DNA of 64,000 nt, from the NCBI GenBank assembly GCA_964595205.1, contig CAZQOQ010000036.1, positions 248,001-312,000 on the forward strand. The letters are read 5' to 3'. The translations under genes were made by a program, and so were the position numbers. Shown piece after piece: positions 27,323 through 35,403 of this stretch. Positions within the stretch are counted from its first letter, which is position 1. Each line of letters starts with the position of its first letter. Below the pieces are notes generated by a model that was not told where the DNA came from, did not search any database, and was given only the letters and a program-made list of their open reading frames with translations. This DNA is from JADKIH01 sp964595205. GTDB taxonomy: Bacteria; Bacteroidota; Bacteroidia; AKYH767-A; 2013-40CM-41-45.

Positions 27323-28579
27323 TCAATATGCTTCCTGAAAATTAAAATATAATCCGTTGGAGTCTTTCCCCCAGCCAAAATCGATGCGGACATTCAGCCT
27401 GTGCTCGACTTCAAACCGGTAGCCGATTCCGAAGTTTGGAAGAGTATTGACAAAGAATGATTTTCCGGTTTCCGGACCAATGCTTCCCACGGCACCCCAA
27501 ACTACAAAGCCGCTTCGTTGGGCCATAAAAGAATTCCCATGAAATTTGTGTCGGTACTCAACAACAAAATTATTGCTAACACGATCCCGGAACCGTAACG
27601 TACGATACCCTCTGATGTCGTTCGAAGAACCCGAGTAACTTAGCTCACCATAAGGCACTTCATTAAAGCAGTGTCGGGCATGAAAATTAATCGCAATTAT
27701 TCTTCCTTCTTTCTTCCTGGAAACGGAAAAATATTTTCTGTATTCCAGATCAAGTACCTGGTATCTATTTTGGCCTTTTAACGCATAGCTATATTTAGTA
27801 AAACTGAGGGCAACCATAGCCCCACTGTAAGCATTTTGTGGGAAATCGCGTGTATCATAGGATATTGCTCCTCCAAAACCAGTATTTTTATTTTTTGCTC
27901 CATCTTCAATGTAGTACTCGTCTCTTGCCATATGATCATTTACATCATACGCTTCTGTAAAATTCAAGTCAGCTACGAAACCAAGATAAACGGTCTTTGA
28001 TATTTTCCACATAGGCTTACCATATACCTGCCAGTATATTCTTTTATACTTTGTTGAATCCGGATAGATGGTATTCAGGCCGTTTTCGTATCCTACTCCA
28101 TAATAATGATCTGCCAGGTCACGGTATTGAAAAATTCCGGTCAATAATAAATTGTTACTAAGGAAAAAAGTAGTCCAGTATGACGTGAGTAATTTCGAGC
28201 CATTACTCGAAATTGTAAATGCTACAGGCACCGATGATCTGGTTAATAATGTATCGGATGGCTTTGTTGAAAATGTAACTAACGCACCCCCTGAAATTGC
28301 AAATTCCAGTTCGGGAGAATAAGCCGGTGCAATGTAGGGAGTAAAAACCCATTTCCCGTCTTTGATTCGTTGCGCTTTCTTTTCTTTTTTCGTCAGAGGT
28401 TTTCCGGATGCTGCAGCCTTTGCACTATCTTCAGCACTTAATTTTGTATTTCGAATATTCGAAAAGACTTCATCAATTTTTATCAAATCCTTTTCTTTTT
28501 CAGGCTCCTGTGCCAGTAACATATTAACGAACAGTAACTGAAACAAAAACAGGATTTTTATGATAAATTTATTCTCCAA
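27323..28579 (-). CDS. BamA/TamA-like outer-membrane surface-antigen barrel
   Basis: 418 residues, starting at a TTG (28579); no ATG occurs upstream before the in-frame stop, and ENKFIIKILFLFQLLFVNMLLAQ is a good signal peptide (three residues beyond twenty, shown only to define the start). The C-terminal half shows the Omp85/surface antigen pattern: GGAISYDTRDFPQNAYSG, YSGSSNDIRGYRTLRFRD (the RGY/F loop) and a final barrel region with YRFEVEHRLNVRIDFGWG. It lacks POTRA domains and has a charged, lysine-rich linker instead. Probably an outer-membrane transporter or enzyme-like barrel. The upstream gap holds a TGAT-N4-ATCA site, 125 bp away. Confidence 0.75.
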   Translation of the reverse strand: MENKFIIKILFLFQLLFVNMLLAQEPEKEKDLIKIDEVFSNIRNTKLSAEDSAKAAASGKPLTKKEKKAQRIKDGKWVFTPYIAPAYSPELEFAISGGALVTFSTKPSDTLLTRSSVPVAFTISSNGSKLLTSYWTTFFLSNNLLLTGIFQYRDLADHYYGVGYENGLNTIYPDSTKYKRIYWQVYGKPMWKISKTVYLGFVADLNFTEAYDVNDHMARDEYYIEDGAKNKNTGFGGAISYDTRDFPQNAYSGAMVALSFTKYSYALKGQNRYQVLDLEYRKYFSVSRKKEGRIIAINFHARHCFNEVPYGELSYSGSSNDIRGYRTLRFRDRVSNNFVVEYRHKFHGNSFMAQRSGFVVWGAVGSIGPETGKSFFVNTLPNFGIGYRFEVEHRLNVRIDFGWGKDSNGLYFNFQEAY

Positions 28580-28698
28580 GAAATTCTTTTTTAAATCTAT
28601 ATTGAAAATTCAAATTAGAGCGGTTCATCTAATGTCGATAAATTGCGAAAGTTATACTTCAGACACAAGCCATCAATGAACGATATCAAACTGAAACC

Positions 28699-28710
28699 TG
28701 ATTAATATCA
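28699..28710. promoter_or_regulatory. FNR/CRP-type palindrome TGATTAATATCA
   Basis: A perfect TGAT-N4-ATCA match between the divergent BamA-like gene (centre 125 bp away) and the glycine-rich protein gene (139 bp away). A separate -7-like element, TATTTTTG at 28800-28807, lies 37 bp ahead of the latter's ATG, and the palindrome is too far from it for simple class II activation; the minus-strand operon with HdeD may be the target. Confidence 0.45.
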
Positions 28711-28843
28711 TATAATATACCTACAAGAATATAAAAAAGCATCGATTACTACTAATAAATATGATTATTTTTGAAGCCGTATCCTGCTTTTCCAGGGTAT
28801 ATTTTTGTTAATTTTGATGCTCACTATATTTATGTACAGTGCC

Positions 28844-30010
28844 ATGAATAGAAAAAGATTTTCATTGTTAATTTTAGCATTCTGTTTGATAAGTGTTTCC
28901 GTTTTTTCTCAAACAGAAAACAAGACAGGAAAGGATACAACTTTATTGGGTTTGCCAGGAGATAATCTGAATCTCTATGCAGTCCTGGACCTTTTTCAAA
29001 AATCAAAGACTATAGAAGAATTTGAAAAAAACTTAAACCTGGAAAAAACAGGAATCAATAATCTGGATTTGAATTTAGACGGTAAAGTCGATTTCATAAA
29101 AGTTGAGACTAAAAAGAAAGACGATGATTTTACATTCATCCTTCAGGTTGATGTAACTAAGTCGGAGAAACAAGATGTAGCCGTCATATTAGTTTCAAAG
29201 GATAAAAACAAGAAAGTTACAATGCAGATTGTAGGCGACAAAGATCTATACGGTAAGGATTTTATTGTTGAACCTAAAGAGACTACGACCCCCGCAAAAA
29301 CTCCAAATCCTGGTTATACGGGAGACAATCCCGACACTGTTTATGTGCCTGCAAAAACTACCACAGTAGTAGTCGAGTCAACGCCTATCGTTCAGTATGT
29401 ATATTCACCTGCATATGTTCCATATTATCCGCCGTATTATTATGGATATTATCCGCCCTATTTTGCCACGTTTGCTGTTGTTTCAATGAGCATATATTGG
29501 GGTAGCCATGCACATTATTACGGAGGTTACGGGTATCATGGAAATACAACTGTAATACATAATACAAATAATTTTAATAATTATAATAACATCAGAAATA
29601 CTTCCAATACCGTTAGAAATAATGCAGGGCAGGGAAATTACAACAGAGGGAATAATGTTTCAACACGTCCGTCTACAGGTGCCGGCGGTTCTGGTCGCCC
29701 GTCAACGGGCACCGGCGGTGGTGGAGGCACCCGGCCGTCGACCCAACCATCACGTGGTGGCAATGCAGGCTCCGCAGGCGGAGGCGCGCGACCATCCACT
29801 CAGCCATCAACCGGAATGGGTGGTGGTGGAGGCAACCCTGGAGTTTCTACACAACCATCAAATCGATCTTCAGGTGGATTTTCAGGATCGCAAGGAGGTT
29901 CCCGTCCGTCTACACAACCATCAACACGTTCTTCCGGCGGAGGCTCGCGTTTTAGCGGAGGCGGAGGCTCAAGAGGCGGAGGTGGAAGAGGCGGCGGCGG
30001 AAGAAGATAA
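28844..30010 (+). CDS. Exported protein with Gly/Ser/Thr/Pro-rich low-complexity tail
   Basis: 388 residues from the ATG at 28844, where MNRKRFSLLILAFCLISVSVFSQ (over 20 only by the cleavage site) forms a signal peptide; the frame extends 13 codons upstream without adding signal features. Residues about 40-150 are a charged domain (LDLNLDGKVDFIKVET). A Tyr/Pro-rich segment (YYPPYYYGYYPPYF) follows, then Asn-rich sequence, and the last ~115 residues are RPSTQPS and GGGG repeats ending in RGG-like blocks. This resembles secreted, flexible surface proteins. Function unknown. The tail's repeats may be prone to length change. Confidence 0.7.
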   Translation: MNRKRFSLLILAFCLISVSVFSQTENKTGKDTTLLGLPGDNLNLYAVLDLFQKSKTIEEFEKNLNLEKTGINNLDLNLDGKVDFIKVETKKKDDDFTFILQVDVTKSEKQDVAVILVSKDKNKKVTMQIVGDKDLYGKDFIVEPKETTTPAKTPNPGYTGDNPDTVYVPAKTTTVVVESTPIVQYVYSPAYVPYYPPYYYGYYPPYFATFAVVSMSIYWGSHAHYYGGYGYHGNTTVIHNTNNFNNYNNIRNTSNTVRNNAGQGNYNRGNNVSTRPSTGAGGSGRPSTGTGGGGGTRPSTQPSRGGNAGSAGGGARPSTQPSTGMGGGGGNPGVSTQPSNRSSGGFSGSQGGSRPSTQPSTRSSGGGSRFSGGGGSRGGGGRGGGGRR

Positions 30011-30040
30011 AATTTACTATTTACCTGACTTCATTATTCT

Positions 30041-30080
30041 TTAATCGATATTATTTTGTTCAATATTGAAAATCGATTAA
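30041..30080. terminator. AT-rich inverted repeat, possible terminator
   Basis: TTAATCGAT (30041-30049) and ATCGATTAA (30072-30080) form a perfect 9-bp stem with a 22-base loop between convergent genes (stops at 30010 and 30097). It lacks a clear T-run, so it could also be a binding site. Confidence 0.4.
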
Positions 30081-30096
30081 CGAATGATGTAGCTAT

Positions 30097-30588
30097 TTAT
30101 TCAATGGGCATATCAGAGGTACTCATTTCTCTTACGCTCACATATTTCCCATTTCTTTTCTCAAATAGAACCATGTAGTTTCCTGTATTAATAGGAACAT
30201 TTGCAGAATCGACCAATTTGTAATATCCAATTTCTAAAACCTGGTTCCCATCATTGGATGGAAAAACATCATTGGTTTTAAAAGAAATTACATTACCCGT
30301 CGCAGAGGAATCGAAACTGGCTTTTATATAATCTAGAATTGCAGGTTTGCCGATCAAAGGAGCTTTGTTTTCAGAAAAGACCACAGCATCATCTGCATAA
30401 TAGCCGATATTCTTCATTTCACCTGAATTGTATACGGCAGCAAATTCATTTTCCCTGTCCTGAATTTCTTTTTTAATTTGTTCTTTATCGACCGTTACTG
30501 CTGCCTTCTGTTCATTTTTTGAATTGCATGAGACAGTCATAGAAATAAAACAGGAAAGAATGATTCCGGTTAAAATTTTATTTTTCAT
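30097..30588 (-). CDS. NTF2-like (SnoaL/DUF4440 type) lipoprotein
   Basis: 163 residues from the ATG at 30588; a 16-codon longer frame exists, but MKNKILTGIILSCFISMTVSC is a full lipoprotein signal with Cys21. The mature part (EIQDRENEFAAVYNSG, YADDAVVFSENKAPLIGKPAI, YMVLFEKRNGKYVSVREM) has the order and spacing of the DUF4440/SnoaL-like fold, a cone-shaped domain used for many binding and catalytic roles. No active-site residues can be assigned. Single gene. Confidence 0.78.
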   Translation of the reverse strand: MKNKILTGIILSCFISMTVSCNSKNEQKAAVTVDKEQIKKEIQDRENEFAAVYNSGEMKNIGYYADDAVVFSENKAPLIGKPAILDYIKASFDSSATGNVISFKTNDVFPSNDGNQVLEIGYYKLVDSANVPINTGNYMVLFEKRNGKYVSVREMSTSDMPIE

Positions 30589-30668
30589 AATTGTATTTTT
30601 TATGTTGCAGGTATTGGTCAAAGTTATGAAGTTCAAATTAATAAAAAAATTTTGAGACGGCTTTGTTT

Positions 30669-31250
30669 TTATTTTACATCGAGTGTGCTCGATTCGCTGA
30701 GTACCTTGTCAAGGTGCAGCCATCCAAATTTTCTTGCCTGGAAATAATTCAAATCTTTGCCTGCAAAATTTTTTCTTATGATGTCGTCAAGAATTTCCTT
30801 TCTCACGAGGTATTTATTCAGATCTTCTGTTTTGATTTTAAGGTTATTCTTCCGGATGTATTCTTTAAACAGATCCAAATGCTGATCGCTGAAGATTGGA
30901 TAGATGTCAGGCTTATGATAATTGCAATAAATAGAAGCAAAGTTAAGCAGTCGGTATGGGGTCCCGTTAAACTTAATATCAGCAATATCTTCAACCACCG
31001 AGAGGTCGTTTGAATTTAATTTCTTGTCGATGTTTAATTTTAATATATGATCTGCCATAACATCAACTGCACCCAGTTTCTTAATGTCGCCATGATTGAT
31101 TGCACTGATTTTATTTTTAATGGTTTCCTTGTCATTGTTTAATGGATTCTTTTCAAAGAACTCCATATTCCTGATGTCGCTGACAAAATACATTTCCTGA
31201 CCCTGCAGAGTATCGAAGTGTTTTTTGATATTGTTGCTTAAATTTTCCAT
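30669..31250 (-). CDS. Cytoplasmic protein of unknown function
   Basis: 193 residues, no signal peptide or membrane segment, rich in Lys, Asp and Asn. The central part reads PYRLLNFASIYCNYHKPD followed by IYPIFSDQHLDLFKEYIR and later NYFQARKFGWLHLDKVL. The 'ASxYCxxHxPdxYPI' type segment reminds me of poorly characterised Bacteroidota and defence-associated proteins, but I cannot name a family. It is one of the few soluble cytoplasmic proteins in this envelope-rich stretch and has a perfect TGAT-N4-ATCA site centred 77 bp upstream. Confidence 0.6.
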   Translation of the reverse strand: MENLSNNIKKHFDTLQGQEMYFVSDIRNMEFFEKNPLNNDKETIKNKISAINHGDIKKLGAVDVMADHILKLNIDKKLNSNDLSVVEDIADIKFNGTPYRLLNFASIYCNYHKPDIYPIFSDQHLDLFKEYIRKNNLKIKTEDLNKYLVRKEILDDIIRKNFAGKDLNYFQARKFGWLHLDKVLSESSTLDVK

Positions 31251-31321
31251 GATTGTTTTTTATACCATTAAAAGTAAATTATTTTTTTTACAAGTATTAT
31301 TAAAATCAACAAAAGAAAACC

Positions 31322-31333
31322 TGATTTAAATCA
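31322..31333 (-). promoter_or_regulatory. FNR/CRP-type palindrome TGATTTAAATCA
   Basis: A perfect, fully symmetric TGAT-N4-ATCA match centred 77 bp from the start of the cytoplasmic 193-residue protein. On the minus strand a weak -7-like TAATACTTG lies near 31290-31299, which would place the site about 42 bp ahead of transcription start. Confidence 0.5.
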
Positions 31334-31359
31334 TGTATTCGAAATTTATAAAATAAAAA

Positions 31360-31394
31360 AAAGCCTTTCCGATTAAAAGTACCGGAAAGGCTTT
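31360..31394 (-). terminator. Strong hairpin terminator
   Basis: On the minus strand AAAGCCTTTCCG...CGGAAAGGCTTT is a perfect 12-bp stem with an 11-base loop followed by a T-run. It lies 19 bp past the stop of the lipoprotein gene 31413-32111. Confidence 0.85.
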
Positions 31395-31412
31395 CTGCGT
31401 GAGTTTACAAGT

Positions 31413-32111
31413 TTACTTTCTTAGTAAATTGTGCTTGTTAATATCATCAACCACTAATTTGGCGAAAGCATTAAACAATTCCGTTGAAGGTTCTTTCGTA
31501 TAGCTTTTTGATTGACCGAACCAGAGTAAATCGGGAGTATTAACATCGAATAAACGACTTTCAATTATTACTTCCACATCGGTAACTGTATAACCTGGCG
31601 TTTCACGGGTTTCATAAATTGTCTGGTAATTCAGTGCAGAATAATTGTAGTAATTATAATAATTGCCATAATAACTATTGTAGTACGGATTATAAGGTGT
31701 TGCATAAGTGCCAACCGGTACCTGTTCGGTTGTTCCGGGAACATATCGTTCTTTCTCGGTAACATTTGTAATAGCATTGGTAAGTAACATATCTACATTA
31801 TTCTGGCGAAGCAGGTTTACCATTGTGGCAGAATCGTATTTCTGAACGTCCGGCTTGAAGACATCCAGTGCTGCTATCGCATTGTGTCCGCCTGCTTTCA
31901 TCAAAGCAACAATATCATTTTCAACTACCATCCGGTTATTTAAATCTTTGCCTAAAACCATTACCATGATCTTTGGGCTGCTTTTTACTGTTGCTGTCTT
32001 ATTAGACCACGATGATGTCAGTACGATTGGTTCAGCGCATGAAGAGATGAAAATAGCCACAATGAATAAAAAGACAAGCTGCCTGATTTTTAACAGAAAA
32101 TAATTTTTCAT
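31413..32111 (-). CDS. Lipoprotein, DUF4136-like
   Basis: 232 residues from the ATG at 32111 (an ATG three codons upstream is possible). The signal ends FIVAIFISSC. The mature region reads TSSWSNKTATVKSSPKIMVMVLGKDL, in part, later VEVIIESRLFDVNTPDLLWFGQSKSY and FAKLVVDDINKHNLL, which fits periplasmic lipoproteins of the DUF4136/GNA1162-like kind that bind nothing known. A Tyr/Asn-rich insert (YYNSYYGNYYNYYNYS) sits about residues 140-160. It ends at a strong terminator and is a single-gene unit divergent from the 32213 gene. Confidence 0.65.
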   Translation of the reverse strand: MKNYFLLKIRQLVFLFIVAIFISSCAEPIVLTSSWSNKTATVKSSPKIMVMVLGKDLNNRMVVENDIVALMKAGGHNAIAALDVFKPDVQKYDSATMVNLLRQNNVDMLLTNAITNVTEKERYVPGTTEQVPVGTYATPYNPYYNSYYGNYYNYYNYSALNYQTIYETRETPGYTVTDVEVIIESRLFDVNTPDLLWFGQSKSYTKEPSTELFNAFAKLVVDDINKHNLLRK

Positions 32112-32212
32112 AATAATCAATTTATTTGAGTTCGTGCAAATATAAAAAGTTAATGTTGATATATTGGAAACGATACAATTTTAATAGCTTTGCTTCAATT
32201 CATTCTAAAATT

Positions 32213-32815
32213 ATGAAATATCCCATCATTTATATTATTTTTTTATTTACAGCCCAACTGTCTTTTGCCCAGGTGAATGATTCGCTACAATCCAAAAATG
32301 ATTCTATTGCAAAGGTCCAGGAAAAACCTCAAAAGGAGAGAAGAGATACCAGGCCTTTCAAAGACAGGATCGGATTTGGTCTCGGTACATCATTCTGGAT
32401 TACGCCGAGTCAGACGTACCTAGAAGTTACTCCTGTATTGGCGTATCGTTTTCCTAAGACATTGATAACAGGCGTCGGTTACCGTTATATTTATCGTCAC
32501 GATCGCGTATGGGGCAGAGATCTGAATGCATGGGGCCCTAATGTTTTTGCCCGCGTAAATCTCTTACGACGTGTGTATTTATGGACGCAATACGAAGTGT
32601 TGCGAAATGAGCACCTTACACAAATTGCAGGAAATGAAGTTACTAAGAATACGCAGACAACAGAATCGTGGTTTGCAGGACTTGGTTTCGTTAAATCCGT
32701 CGGAAAAAAAGGAAGAGGTGGAATCAGTTTGCAAATTCTTTACAATTTCCTTTACGACAGGGATGATAATTTGTATTATTCTCCCGTTACATATCAGGTT
32801 GGATATTTCTTTTAA
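32213..32815 (+). CDS. Exported barrel-like protein, unknown function
   Basis: 200 residues from the ATG at 32213; the frame is open 29 codons further upstream, but MKYPIIYIIFLFTAQLSFAQ gives a clean signal peptide. The mature protein has a charged linker (QEKPQKERRDTRPFKDR), then strands typical of small barrels (FGLGTSFWITPSQTYLEVTP, VYLWTQYEVLRNEHLTQI), ending in SPVTYQVGYFF. No family recognised. Confidence 0.65.
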   Translation: MKYPIIYIIFLFTAQLSFAQVNDSLQSKNDSIAKVQEKPQKERRDTRPFKDRIGFGLGTSFWITPSQTYLEVTPVLAYRFPKTLITGVGYRYIYRHDRVWGRDLNAWGPNVFARVNLLRRVYLWTQYEVLRNEHLTQIAGNEVTKNTQTTESWFAGLGFVKSVGKKGRGGISLQILYNFLYDRDDNLYYSPVTYQVGYFF

Positions 32816-32923
32816 TTTTTTGTTTCTTCTTTTTTTATTAATGTTGTATCAGAATTTGATTAATTGGGTATGGTATAAATACACCCCTTTAATAATAATC
32901 TAATTATTAGAGATAATTATTCA

Positions 32924-32935
32924 TGATTAAGATCA
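32924..32935 (+). promoter_or_regulatory. FNR/CRP-type palindrome TGATTAAGATCA ahead of porin-asparaginase operon
   Basis: A perfect TGAT-N4-ATCA match centred 122 bp ahead of the DcaP-like porin start. The surrounding ATTCATGATTA is repeated 21-22 bp downstream (near 32941-32951) with only half of the palindrome kept, so there may be a second, weaker half-site. The gap from 32816 to 33051 holds no gene. Confidence 0.52.
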
Positions 32936-33051
32936 ATTTCATTCATGATTAGGGTCGTTAGAATAAATAAACCATCGTTTTTTCTTTGCTGGTATTTGGT
33001 GATTCAAACAGAAATTTTTCATTGCAAACTATTATCTAAAAATAAAAAAAT

Positions 33052-34254
33052 ATGAAAAATAAATTAATTCTTATTGTTCTCTTAATGAGCAGTACTTTTG
33101 CTTTCTCCCAGCAAACTACGGAAGAAAAGCGACTCGACATTTATGGCTTCGTTATGTTGGATGCAGGCTATAATGCCGGCCAGATTCATCCGGATTGGTA
33201 CGACGTTGTTCGTCCCACAAAGCTTTCTGCTTATAAGGATCAGTATGGTCCGGATGGAAACTTTTTTATGAGTGTCCGTCAAACCCGTCTTGGATTTAAA
33301 GGATATTCTCCAACCAAATACGGCACATTAAAAACGCAATTTGAATTTGAATTATTCGGAACCGGCGTGGATGCCGGTCAGACAACAATACGTCTGCGTC
33401 ATGCATACGGTGAACTCGGCAAGTGGGGATTCGGACAGACATGGAGTCCGTTCATGGACATCGATGTTTTTCCAAATTCAATTGAGTACTGGGGACCGAC
33501 CGGAATGGTTTTCTTCCGGAACATTCAGGCGCGTTACATGCCAATTCAGGGGGATACACGTTTAACGATTGCACTTGAACGCCCCGGTGCCAGTGCCGAC
33601 CAGGGTCCATATGGTGTATGGCTGGACAGTTTTTCCGATATACGTCCGCATTTTCCATTGCCTGATTTATCAGCCGAATACCGTTTAGGACAAAAATGGG
33701 GTTACGTGGAATTAGCCGGTATTGTCAGGCAGATGAGTTGGGAAGATTTGGATAATACCGGGGATGATCTTTCCGGCAGCCTGATGGGATGGGGACTTAA
33801 CCTTAGTACAAATATTAAAATTGGTGGCAACGATGTCATCAGGGGTCAGGTAGTATATGGAGAAGGAATTCAGAATTACATGAACGATGCAACCGTTGAT
33901 GTTGGCATCGACGCTCCGGCAAATGCCACTGCCGTAACTCCTGACGATGCCGTTGCATTGCCTTTGACAGGCATCGTAGCTTTCCTCGATCACAAATGGA
34001 ACGATCGTTTTAGTACTTCTGTTGGATATTCATCAATTGATATCGATAATGCAGATGTTTCAAATGATACTTTCAAGAAAGGTCAGTATGCTTTAGTGAA
34101 TTTGCTTTATACCCCTGTTGAAAATATGATGGCCGGAGTTGAATTGCAATGGGGCGATCGTGAGAACGAAGGATCAGTTGCCGGTTATGACGGAACTTCC
34201 ATCACTAAAGTGCAGTTTTCTTTTAAATATAATTTCAGTGCAACAGTTAAATAA
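33052..34254 (+). CDS. DcaP-like outer-membrane porin
   Basis: 400 residues with a signal peptide (LIVLLMSSTFAFSQQ). From residue 27 it reads LDIYGFVMLDAGYNAGQIHPD, in part, then VRQTRLGFKGYSP, LKTQFEFELFG and LRHAYGELGKWGFGQTWSPF, the pattern of DcaP-type trimeric porins, ending in KVQFSFKYNFS. These channels admit small, often anionic molecules such as dicarboxylates. Three bases separate its stop from the asparaginase start, so they form one operon, and the porin may deliver asparagine or dicarboxylates to the exported enzymes. The upstream gap holds a TGAT-N4-ATCA site. Confidence 0.85.
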   Translation: MKNKLILIVLLMSSTFAFSQQTTEEKRLDIYGFVMLDAGYNAGQIHPDWYDVVRPTKLSAYKDQYGPDGNFFMSVRQTRLGFKGYSPTKYGTLKTQFEFELFGTGVDAGQTTIRLRHAYGELGKWGFGQTWSPFMDIDVFPNSIEYWGPTGMVFFRNIQARYMPIQGDTRLTIALERPGASADQGPYGVWLDSFSDIRPHFPLPDLSAEYRLGQKWGYVELAGIVRQMSWEDLDNTGDDLSGSLMGWGLNLSTNIKIGGNDVIRGQVVYGEGIQNYMNDATVDVGIDAPANATAVTPDDAVALPLTGIVAFLDHKWNDRFSTSVGYSSIDIDNADVSNDTFKKGQYALVNLLYTPVENMMAGVELQWGDRENEGSVAGYDGTSITKVQFSFKYNFSATVK

Positions 34255-34257
34255 TCC

Positions 34258-35313
34258 ATGATCATGAAAAAAACACTATCTATTGCTGTCCTGTTGATTT
34301 GCATCTTTCTGCAAACTTTTGGTGAATTGCCAAGAGTGAAAATTCTCGCTACCGGTGGAACCATTGCAGGTGCCGGTTCTGCAGCCGACCAGGCTGGTTA
34401 TAAAGCAGGTGCTCTTCCGATCGACGATTTATTGAATGCCGTTCCACAGATTCACAAATTTGCCAGAGTTACCGGCGAGCAGATTTCCAGTATCGGTAGC
34501 CAGGATATGAGTATTGAAATCTGGTTGAAACTGAATAAACGGATCAATGAGATTTTTGCCAAAGACGAAGCGGATGCTGTTGTGATCACACATGGTACTG
34601 ATACGCAAGAGGAAACTTCTTTTTTCCTTAACCTGACTTTGCGCAGTGATAAGCCTGTTGTTTTTACAGGCTCAATGCGTGCCGCTACAGCAATCAGTGC
34701 CGACGGACCAAAAAATCTTTTCGATGCCGTTGTGGTTGCTGCAAGTCCGGCCAGTAAAGGCAAAGGACCAATAGTCGTTTTTTCTGAAAACATATACGAT
34801 GGAAGAGACATTGTAAAAACAAACTCAACGCATATGGAACCTTACACTGCTCCAAACGCAGGCCCTATCGGTCAGGTTTACGATGCAAAAGTTTTTTATT
34901 ACACCGAATCATTGCGTACATCCGACAAGGACACTCCATTTGATATAACCGGATTAACTAAGTTGCCTCGCGTTGAAATCGTTTACATGTATGCGGATGC
35001 CAGTCCAACACTGATCAATACCCTGGTGAATGAAAAGGTAGATGGAATTGTGGTTGCAGGAGTCGGTAACGGTAATTTTAACAAAGCTTATTATGATGCA
35101 ATCGACAATGCTGTAAAAAAGGGCGTTGTTGTGTGCAGGGCAACAAGATGTACCGGTGGCCGCGTTGTTCTTAAAGATGAAGTGGATGATGATAAACTCG
35201 GTACGATCGTTAGTGATGACCTGAATCCGCAAAAGGCAAGAATTTTATTGATGCTGGGTCTCACAAAGTCAAAAGATAAAAAACAACTGCAGGAGTATTT
35301 CTTTCAGTATTGA
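34258..35313 (+). CDS. ansB: Periplasmic L-asparaginase (type II)
   Basis: 351 residues; an ATG two codons in (34264) is an equally good start. A signal peptide (LSIAVLLICIFLQTFGE) precedes the enzyme. Catalytic elements of the type II family are clear: ILATGGTIAG (first catalytic Thr), the AGALPIDDLL segment with the binding loop, SQDMSIEIW, and VVITHGTDTQEETSFFLNL (second Thr with Asp). It hydrolyses asparagine (and often glutamine) to aspartate and ammonia in the periplasm. It is the second gene of a two-gene unit with the DcaP-like porin, ends at a shared convergent terminator, and lies opposite the dcu-aspA-malic enzyme operon. Confidence 0.95.
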   Translation: MIMKKTLSIAVLLICIFLQTFGELPRVKILATGGTIAGAGSAADQAGYKAGALPIDDLLNAVPQIHKFARVTGEQISSIGSQDMSIEIWLKLNKRINEIFAKDEADAVVITHGTDTQEETSFFLNLTLRSDKPVVFTGSMRAATAISADGPKNLFDAVVVAASPASKGKGPIVVFSENIYDGRDIVKTNSTHMEPYTAPNAGPIGQVYDAKVFYYTESLRTSDKDTPFDITGLTKLPRVEIVYMYADASPTLINTLVNEKVDGIVVAGVGNGNFNKAYYDAIDNAVKKGVVVCRATRCTGGRVVLKDEVDDDKLGTIVSDDLNPQKARILLMLGLTKSKDKKQLQEYFFQY

Positions 35314-35333
35314 GAGTTAATATTTTTCATTAA

Positions 35334-35368
35334 TAAAAAAAGCCTGGATTTAATTCGGGCTTTTTTTG
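35334..35368. terminator. Bidirectional terminator shared by two convergent operons
   Basis: AAAAAAAGCC...GGCTTTTTTT is a symmetric stem with an AT-rich loop; the A-run and T-run let it act on both strands. It separates the porin-asparaginase operon (stop 35313) from the end of the dcu-aspA-porin-SLC13-malic enzyme operon (stop 35404). Confidence 0.8.
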
Positions 35369-35403
35369 TAAATTATAATATAGTTTTGTAACAGCGATGA
35401 AGA

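Noticed and set aside
27298..27393. Upstream extension of the HdeD-like frame
   Set aside because: Overlaps the BamA-like gene and adds sequence unlike a membrane protein.
29622..30044. Alternative 140-codon frame in the glycine-rich tail
   Set aside because: Frame shadow of low-complexity sequence; the tail belongs to the signal-peptide protein that starts at 28844.
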